Source: Pisolithus tinctorius (taxonomy: Eukaryota; Basidiomycota; Agaricomycetes; Boletales; Pisolithaceae). From it: a DNA stretch of 64,000 nucleotides. Under the pieces are notes generated by a model. It searched no databases, was not told where the DNA came from, and was given only the letters and a program-made list of their open reading frames with translations. Location of the stretch: contig JANFAH010000015.1 of assembly GCA_024663395.1 (NCBI GenBank), positions 372,001-436,000 on the forward strand, given 5' to 3'. How positions within the stretch are numbered: the stretch's first letter is position 1; each line of letters starts with the position of its first letter. This document shows positions 56,820-64,000 of the stretch, one piece after another. Position numbers and translations under genes: made by a program.

Positions 56820-57984
56820 TGTCATAACCGTGCATTCACTCTAAGTCTTTACTCACTCCACACCCTCTTCTGCCAGTCATTCACTCACTCTGCACCAACT
56901 CTGCCCACCTTCTATCATCTATGAACCATCTCTGCTCTGACTGCTGTCAGACTTGTGTTGCTCTCCTACCAGACCAGGCAGACCATTCTCTGAGTGGTCA
57001 TGTGACTACCTTCAGACTTCTCCCTGACAGCGCACACACTGCATGGTCAAGCACCTGGACTGTTTCCTTTTCTGGATGTTCTATGTTACCTGTTCATATG
57101 TCCTCCATCTACCCTTCATTTGTCATCTAGGAAGTTTTTACTTGAAAATTTCTGGGTCTCCATATGTCAGTTCCAATTCTGGTTACTGTACCTCTGTCAT
57201 AACCGTGTGTTCACTCTAAGTCTTTACTCACTCCACACCCTCTTCTGCCAGTCATTCACTCACTCTGCACCAACTCCGCCTAACTTCTGTTGGTTATGAA
57301 CTATCTCCACTCCAACTACTGTCGGACTTGTGTTGCTCTCCTACCAGACCAGGCAGACCGTTCTCTGAGTGGTCATGTGACTACCTTCGGACTTCTCCCT
57401 GACAGCATGCAGTCAGGTACTCCGCAGCGCCTGGACTGTTTCCTTTTTCGGATGTTCTATGTTACCTGTTCGTATGTCCTCCATCTACCCTTCATTCGTC
57501 GTCTAGGAAGTTTTACTTGAAAATTTATGAGTTTCTGTATGTCAGTTCTGATTCCAGTTACTGTACCTCCATAGTAGTATAAAAGCATGTATCATACTCT
57601 GCCATTCCTCAGTATGAATATCAACTTAGTTCCTACTCCCTCTGATTCTGTCTTCTGTCTGTCAGAGTTATCTCCAACTATCTGTCCATACTCTCCCTCT
57701 GAAATACGAGGGCTGAGATCGTGCAAGGGGGTAGCGCACGAGCTAAACCCAACGCCCTCACTCCACTCCACCTTTGCATTGGCGGTCTTCGTTCCTGCTG
57801 ACACTCCGCTAGTCGGAGTTCTGTTCTTCTGTGTCAGACTTGCTTCCGAACCCTTCTCTAGACCTTGTTAAGCATCAGAGTTGGTTGGAGTAGGCCCAGA
57901 CTTGACAACCTCCATAGTAGTATAAAAGCATGTATCATACTCCACCGTTTCCTCAGTATGAATATCAACTTAGTTCCTACTCCT
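56820..57984 (+). mobile_element. Gypsy LTR 'a', split by LTR 'b'
   Basis: It starts TGTCATAACC right after a purine tract (CAGGGGGGGGCAC), so it is a 3' LTR. Its sequence to ...TACCTC at 57194 continues after the insertion with CATAGTAGTATAAAAGCATG, as in LTR c. It breaks off near 57984 where repeat H begins, short of the usual end. Confidence 0.8.
57195..57907 (+). mobile_element. Solo Gypsy LTR 'b' (713 bp) inserted in LTR 'a'
   Basis: It runs TGTCATAACC to CAGACTTGACA with a TATAAAAG box near 57579. ACCTC lies on both sides (57190-57194, 57908-57912), a perfect 5-bp duplication. It retains more CpG than LTR a and LTR c, consistent with being younger. Confidence 0.9.
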
Positions 57985-58273
57985 TCTGTCTATTCACTAG
58001 CATCCTCCATAATTTCCCCAACAGGGAACAGTCTCTAGAAATCCATGACCCTAACTCCAGGAAACAAGTTTTAATTCCAACATGTCCTTGCAACAGACTA
58101 CAACCTCTTCTGTGATTTGTAAACTCTGAAGATGAAGAAGACTACTTTGTGTGAAAACAGATGTGTTACCACATGAATCAACCTGAACAGGGTTTTTAGT
58201 ATTGGTCCAGGACTTGTACAAATTGAAAGGAGATCAAGACTATGCTTTCTCCATGTGTTCTCTCTACATTTCT
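57985..58273 (+). repeat. Unclassified repeat 'H', copy 2
   Basis: Nearly identical to 2912-3200. It is interrupted after CTCTACATTTC by LTR c, where copy 1 continues TGATCCACCC. That gives an approximate empty site for the LTR c / gag insertion. Confidence 0.6.
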
Positions 58274-59007
58274 TGTCATAACCATGTGTTCACTCTAGGT
58301 CCTTACTCACTCCACACCCTCTTCTGCTGGTCATTCACTCACTCTGCACCAACTCCACCCAACTTCTGTCGGTTGCGAACCATCTCTGCTCCAACTGCTG
58401 TCAGACTTGTGTTGCTCTCCTACCAGACCAAGTGGACCATTCTCTGAGGGGTCATGTGACTACCTTCAGACTTCTCCCTGACAGTGTGCAGTCAGGTACT
58501 CCACAGTGCATGCACTGCATGGTCCAGCACCTGGACTGTTTCCTTTTCTGGATGTTCTATGTTACCTGCTCATATGTCCTCCATCTACCCTTCATTCATC
58601 ATCTAGGAAGTTTGTACTTGAAAATTTCTGGGTCTCCATATGTCAGTTCTGATTCCAGTTACTGTACCTCCATAGTAGTATAAAAGCATGTATCATACTC
58701 TGCCATTCCTCAGTATGAATATCAACTTAGTTCCTACTCCTTCGTCTCTGTCTTCTGTCTGTCAGAATTACCTCTGACTCTCCATCTGTACTCTCCCTCT
58801 GAAATATGATGGCTGAGATTGTGCAAGGGGGTAGCACACAAGCTAAACCTGACACCCTCACTCCACTCTGCCATTGTCTTGGCAGACTTCATTCCTGCCA
58901 CCACTCCGCCAGTTGGAGTTCTGTTCCTTCGTGCCAGACTTGCTTCCAAACCCTCCTCTAGACCTTATATAGCATTGGAATTGGTCGGAGTAGGCCCAGA
59001 CTTGACA
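58274..59007 (+). repeat. Gypsy 5' LTR 'c' (734 bp)
   Basis: Same family as LTRs a and b, TGTCATAACC to CAGACTTGACA, with a TATAAAAG box near 58680. It is followed within 60 bp by a gag gene in the same direction, so it is a 5' LTR. No matching 3' LTR follows, so the element is truncated. Confidence 0.88.
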
Positions 59008-59065
59008 GTATATTTGTACTCACACTTGTATGATCTCATTTTCTGTCCTCCAAAAAACTTACACC

Positions 59066-60256
59066 ATTATGAGAACTCAAGCTCAATCTCAAAGAAAGGT
59101 CACTGAGAACCTCGCTGTAGTGCTAGCTAATCTGCATTGACTCCCTTCTGTCATTGAACAATTCCAATCTTTCTCTGCTTGACACTGCTCTCACACTGAA
59201 GGCAAAAGTGCTTCACAAGCTGGTCACTCCAACCTCCACCCATCAGCCTTCCATACTCCACCTCCTTGTAACTGAGATGATGGACCTGACCCCAACCCTG
59301 ATTATCCTGATGGTGATCCTGATGGTGGGGGCAGTGGTGATGGGGATATCCCCAAAGACCCAGCTGAGCTGCCATAGGATCCCCTCATAGCTCTTGCTAG
59401 AGCTGTCCATGTGCTTGCATGGTCTAGTTTGTGCACTGGGGACTCTGCTCTGAAAACCAAAGTCCACAAGCCTGACACCTTCAACAGCTCTGACCCTAAG
59501 AAACTCTGTGAGTTCCTCATAAAATGTGAGCTGAACTTCCAAGACCACCCTCATGCATTCCGCTCCAACAGAGCAAAAGTTACCTTCACTCAATCTTATC
59601 TCAAGGGTATGGCTCTGGCTTGGTTCAAGCCAGACCTACTAAATCCTGACAACTATGACTGCCTGCTCTGGATGGATGACTACCATGAGTTCTTACAAGA
59701 GCTCACAACTAATTTCGGTCTGCACAATGCCATAGTGGATGCCATCCAACAACTCAAGAACCTCACCATGAAAGATGGTTCTCAAATTACCAAATACATC
59801 ATGGAGTTCAATTGCTGGGCTTCACAAGTCAAGGACTACAGTGTCAGTGCACTCCACCACTGCTTCTATAGTGGACTTCCAGACCACATCAAGGATGAGA
59901 TTGCTCACCTCAGAAAGCCTTCTACCCTTGCACAACTCTGCAAACTCACCCAGACCATCAATGCATGCTACTGGGAGCACAAAGCAGAGATCTCACACAC
60001 CACCAAGTCCACCTCCAACAAGTCACAGTCTTCCAACTCTGACAGTAAAACTAAATTGTCCTCCTCCTCCTCCACTCCAAAGTCCAACGCCAAGGGCAAG
60101 GTCAAACAGAAAGATCTGCCCAGGTCTGATATTGCCCATCTTCTGGGCAAGGATGGCAAACTCACCTCTGTTGAATGCCAGCACAGAATGAAGAACAATC
60201 TCTGCCTCTTCTGTGGCAAGGCCTTCCTTAAAGACTGGCCTGACTCAAAAGATTAA
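59066..60256 (+). pseudogene. Ty3/Gypsy gag
   Basis: One frame opens with M-R-T-Q-A-Q-S-Q-R-K-V and contains several stops before 59411 (TGA after L-A-N-L-H, among others). It is then open for 281 codons: P-D-T-F-N-S-S-D-P-K-K-L-C-E-F-L, V-T-F-T-Q-S-Y-L-K-G-M-A-L-A-W-F, F-L-Q-E-L-T-T-N-F-G and I-T-K-Y-I-M-E-F-N, the gag capsid fold of this clade. A Ser/Lys linker leads to N-L-C-L-F-C-G-K, the start of a zinc knuckle that is cut off where sequence jumps to the pol relic. Protease and most of the reverse transcriptase are deleted. Confidence 0.85.
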
Positions 60257-61229
60257 AGACTGGCTTACTGCACCAACATTACTGAAGTGTGTGGGGTTTT
60301 AGGTTTTTGCTTGTATTGCAGGATCTTTATCAAGGACTTTGCTAAACACATGTGTCCCCTCATCAAACTAACCAAGAAGGATGTCCCCTTCAAATTCTGT
60401 GAGGGACATAGAGAGGCCATAGAGTATCTCTGCTGGGCTATCATCTCATCCCCTGCACTGTGGACTACTGGTTATGATTCTGAAAGGAAAAGTCATCCTA
60501 GCAGTTGACACTTCTAACATTGCAGTCAGGTACCTCCTCATGCAGGAAGGGGAAGATGGCAAATGCTACCCTGCTAGGCTCAGTTCAATAACCCTCAATG
60601 ATCACAAATGCCACTACAGCCAAGTCAAGCTCAAGCTATTTGGACTTTTCCATGCCTTACACAATGTCAAGCTTCATATCTTTGGTGTGCAGAATTTAGT
60701 TGTCAAAGTTGATGCATGGTATATCAAAGGGCTGATTAACAATCCTGACTTACAGCCCAATGTGACCATAAACCATTGGATTGCCAGAATTCTTTTATTC
60801 AACTTTGAGCTCATACATGTTCCAGCACACAAGCATACAGTGCCAGATGGACTTTTGTGGAGACCAAGAGCAGAAGAAGATGAGGATGGGGAAGACGACT
60901 ATGAGGATTGGATAGATGAGTGTGGGGCCTTTGCTGGCAAGCTCCTGAATCACAGGGAGGCCTGTTTCAAGCCTCTGCCTTTCCCTTCAGAAATTCTGAA
61001 TGTTGTGTCAGACTCATCCCTTAACCTGCCAGAGTTTAGGCATCTTTTCCACCGAAGAATTGTTGCCAGAATTTCTTGAGACCAAAATTCCATGATTGGA
61101 GAAAGCAAATCAGAGAGAGGAGAGGTTGAGAGTGGTGAAGAAATTTTTAGAAATGAAGGTTGTCTTTGTCAGTGGCCTGCAGAGTTTTTGTTGAGGTCTG
61201 TCAAGTGTGGGTTTACCCTTGGGTGACCA
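60257..61229 (+). pseudogene. Ty3/Gypsy RT connection and RNase H relic, second copy
   Basis: Frames give F-I-K-D-F-A-K-H-M-C-P-L-I-K-L-T-K-K-D-V-P-F and, after a frame change, V-D-T-S-N-I-A-V-R-Y, G-L-F-H-A-L, L-V-V-K-V-D-A-W-Y-I-K-G and I-H-V-P-A-H-K-H. An acidic spacer and the start of the integrase linker follow (L-L-N-H-R-E-A-C-F-K). It is almost identical to 3246-4246, but here follows gag instead of repeat H. Confidence 0.82.
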
Positions 61230-61244
61230 GGCTTCAAGTCCAGG

Positions 61245-62062
61245 TGACAGGGGCTAAGTTCAGTTGACCAGAGTCAAGGCTGGAGGTCAGGGGCCAAGTC
61301 TGGAGGTCTGGAGTCAAGGCTGGGAGTGTGGGAACAAGACTGGTAGCATGGGAAACCAACCAGTCTTGGAGTCTGCACAGGGGGAAGCCAGTCCAGGGTT
61401 GGATCTACCTCCCTTGATCTCAGCTTATGAGCTGTACCCTTATGCAAGCCAGGGAGAGGTCCAGGACAGGGGTTGGGGATAGACAAAGACTTGGCCTTAG
61501 CTATTAAGAAGACTCAAGGGGTAATACAGAGTTGAGGGTAATACTAAGTTGATATTCTGACTGAGGTGCTATGAAGTATGCACAGGGGTTAAATTGTACA
61601 TGAGGCTGGTCCAGGGTAATGAGCATAGAGCTGGACTTGTTAATAAGCTATTAGCAAGATGATTACCAAGGGGTGGACAGCCACAGAGGCTGTGCTGATA
61701 CTGATAGCCAAAGTCTGGGTGACTGGCATAACCAGAGTCAGACACAGGTTTTGTACAGTAAGCAAAGGTCAGATGAAAGGACTAGACTAAATATAGCACA
61801 AACATTGGAAAATAGACTGGAGTTATGTCCAGGTGACTCAGACATGGACCTGGGAGGACCAGGGTGAAGCAGGGCAAGGCTGAGAGGCCAGAGTGGACTG
61901 GAGATAGGGGTAAAACACTGGACTTGAGTTATCTAGGCCAGAGTTGGGTTACCCAGGGCCAGAGTTGAGTTTCTAGGTTGGGCTAGGTCTGGACTTGACC
62001 AGAGATAGGGGCTATGGGTCTGGGCTGGACTGGGCTTGAGTCCAAGAGTCATGAATGTGACA
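61245..62062 (-). mobile_element. LTR of element 'C', copy 2
   Basis: Nearly identical to 6508-7285, with one extra about 40-bp duplicated segment near 61278 (GGAGGTCAGGGGCCAAGTCT type). The same polypurine tract lies at its high-coordinate side. Confidence 0.65.
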
Positions 62063-63128
62063 GTATCCCCCTCTTAGGAACCAAACCCTTGAGGTTCCAT
62101 AGGGAAATATACTCAGAGGGTTACACAATGTAGTCACATGACTGACAGTGAGTCTGAGTGCACACACAGTGCTGAGGGTGAGCCAGAGGGCCAGGAAACA
62201 GGGCAGTGATGATCAGAGGTCCAGTAGTTCAGCCCAGAATGGCATATGCTGGGTCTGGGGACAAGGGTCAAGACTGAGGAGTGTTCTGGGAACCCAAGGC
62301 CAGAGAAGCAATGAAAAGGGGGCCAGAGACTGGTCTAAGAGGCTGTCAGATGGTTTAGTGGGCCAGGATGAGCCAGAGCCAAGTCTGGAAGTGATTAGGC
62401 CAGCTGGACAGGGGTTCTGGAGGCAGCTGAAAGCTGAAGCCAGTGTTTCATAGGGCTGGAGTTGCCCTTTGGAGATGGGTTAAGGCAACATGAAGGCCAA
62501 GAGGGTCCAGAGGGGTCTGGAGATGACCAAAAGATGGTCCAGGGGTGTACCAATGTGCTTCTGAGTGATACTAGAGTGACATGAAGGCTGGGTGGGTGCA
62601 GGAAGGACCAGGGAACCAGTCTAGGAATGTACTGGTTGGACTGGGGGTGCACTGCAAAGGCATGGAGGGTCATGGGAATGGCTGAGAAGGCCAGAACAGG
62701 TCCAAGGTCCACTCCAGGGGGTCATGGGGTCTGAAAAGGTGTATCTACAGAAGAAAAAGAGAACAGATAACTGAAAACAGAGAAGCATAACAAGGAAACA
62801 GGAAACTGAAGCTAGAGACAGGAGTCAAAGCTGAAGGCTGAGACTGAGGGTGGCTGAAGCCAAAGGCCAAGGCTGGGGGTGGCCAAAGCTGAAGGCTGAG
62901 ACCAAGCATGGCTGAAGCCAGTTGTGCTAAATCACATGCTGTCCAATCACAAGTGTGCTGGAGGAAACAGTGAGACTAATGACTGGTCAAGGGGACAGAA
63001 GGCCAGGAAGGCCAGGGACTGGTCTGATGGTCAGAGAGGGCTTAGAATAGCCAGGTGGGGACCAGTCAGGAGCCAGAGAGGGCCAGAGGGGCCAGCTGGA
63101 GACTGGTCTAATGGTCAGTGGGGGCCTG
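62063..63128 (-). other. Internal remnant of element C, copy 2
   Basis: Purine-rich, with no recognisable gene, and colinear with 7286-8350. It joins FB2 at the same base as in copy 1, so FB2 was already in place before this block was duplicated. Confidence 0.55.
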
Positions 63129-64000
63129 TGATGAGCCATATTACATAATATGTGGATAGAAACTGATGACAGAATACCCAAATGAAAATGAGAGCTCATT
63201 GGGACAATTATGTAACTTTGTGATATACTGGAGATGTAGTCCTTGGGAACACATATAAAACATGGTGAGATGCTCACCAAAGCTTACATAATGTATTATG
63301 TGGTCTACTGAATGATTTTTCAACAAACAAACAATTCCCAACAGTGTTTTTGCACCCTTAAGCCTCCTTGCTGTAACACAAGTCAAGAAATCACCATTCT
63401 GGCTCATCAGGGACATTCTGTCAGGGCAACCCCAGCAAATGCCAGTGTACACTATAGTATAATCAATAGAATATGCTATCAGCACCATTGGTCTCTTCAG
63501 AAAACTGCTAGAAGTCATCTCCTGCACTGTTTCCCCACCTATGCCCCATGTGTCCTGGAACCAATCAGTACAGCAAGAGCTGAGAATGATGTGGAGGTCC
63601 AATCTGGCATTCATAAACAAACAAATCACCCACTAACTACTACATCACAGCTGAAGAAAAGCCTGCCTGAAGGCTCAGGTGAAGCACAACCCTCCTAGGC
63701 ACTCCCAGTATCATGGGAGGGTTGGCCAGACTGTACTCTGAGCTGAACTGGGGATCACAGGGAAGGAGTTATTTGGTCATTTATGACTAAAGGAAATATC
63801 CAATGCCAGATAGAAGGCCAGGAATGTGCAACCTGGTAGCTCAGTAGCATATCCCTCCCATGGTACCTGGAGTGAGAGAGGGTTTAGCTTCACCCTGACC
63901 TCCATACCACTTTCCCCTTCACATAGATGCACCAGTTAATGGCTGATTGGTTTGTTTATGATAGGATGAAAGCCAGATTGGACCTCCACATCATTCTCAG
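63129..64000. mobile_element. Palindromic foldback element FB2, copy 2, cut by window end
   Basis: The left arm and centre are colinear with 8351-9220 and nearly identical. The inverted right arm would lie mostly beyond the window edge. Confidence 0.75.

Noticed and set aside
1..64000. tRNA, rRNA or other structured RNA genes
   Set aside because: I scanned for cloverleaf-like and conserved rRNA words and saw none I could support by eye; a covariance-model search would be needed.

Overview
The window looks like a repeat-rich stretch of a basidiomycete (mushroom-forming, Agaricomycete-type) genome. Evidence: introns of about 45-65 nt with GT/AG ends, a Plavaka-type transposase, a division-2 chitin synthase with a DEK_C tail, an RBM25-like splicing factor, chromodomain Ty3/Gypsy elements and Ty1/Copia elements. 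I cannot name the species. All homology calls are by eye; identities and divergences were not computed.

Layout. 1-1 kb: end of an intron-rich gene. 1-9.8 kb: Tc1/mariner relics, a Gypsy RNase H relic, a repeat 'B' with an unrecognised ORF and a solo LTR, a reverse-strand LTR ('C') and a long palindromic element ('FB2'). 10.6-18.6 kb: a second palindrome ('FB1a') split by a Copia element with perfect 5-bp target duplications, which itself holds a solo LTR and another copy of B. 18.6-22.1 kb: 3' half of a Gypsy element (integrase, chromodomain, antisense spliced gene, 3' LTR). 22.2-24.8 kb: reverse-strand P-loop GTPase pseudogene invaded by an 82-bp tandem repeat. 24.8-34.3 kb: a complete, recent 9.4-kb Gypsy element (two 285-bp LTRs, TACCG duplications, one giant gag-pol frame). 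34.3-40 kb: host DNA with a damaged RBM25-like gene. 40-43.4 kb and 55.2-55.7 kb: two halves of what looks like one reverse-strand Copia reverse transcriptase, separated by 11.8 kb that carries a Plavaka transposase, an intact companion gene and tandem chitin synthase pseudogenes. 55.7-64 kb: Gypsy remnants, nested LTRs, and a second copy of the 2.9-9.1 kb block.

Themes. (1) Lesions are overwhelmingly CpG transitions: CGA (Arg) to TGA stops, Arg to Cys/His changes, and an aspartic-protease Asp to Asn change. Old repeats are nearly CpG-free, while the young Gypsy, the host segment and most of the 43-54 kb insert are CpG-rich; one CpG boundary runs through the GTPase gene. This fits cytosine methylation plus deamination of repeats with spread into neighbours. 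(2) Two different Gypsy families carry, between pol and the 3' LTR, an opposite-strand spliced gene with charged helices and a Cys-rich (Cx2C-type) module. (3) Long near-perfect palindromes (arms about 700 bp, TA duplications) form a non-autonomous family. (4) The 11.8-kb insert is the best candidate for a new kind of cargo-carrying element.
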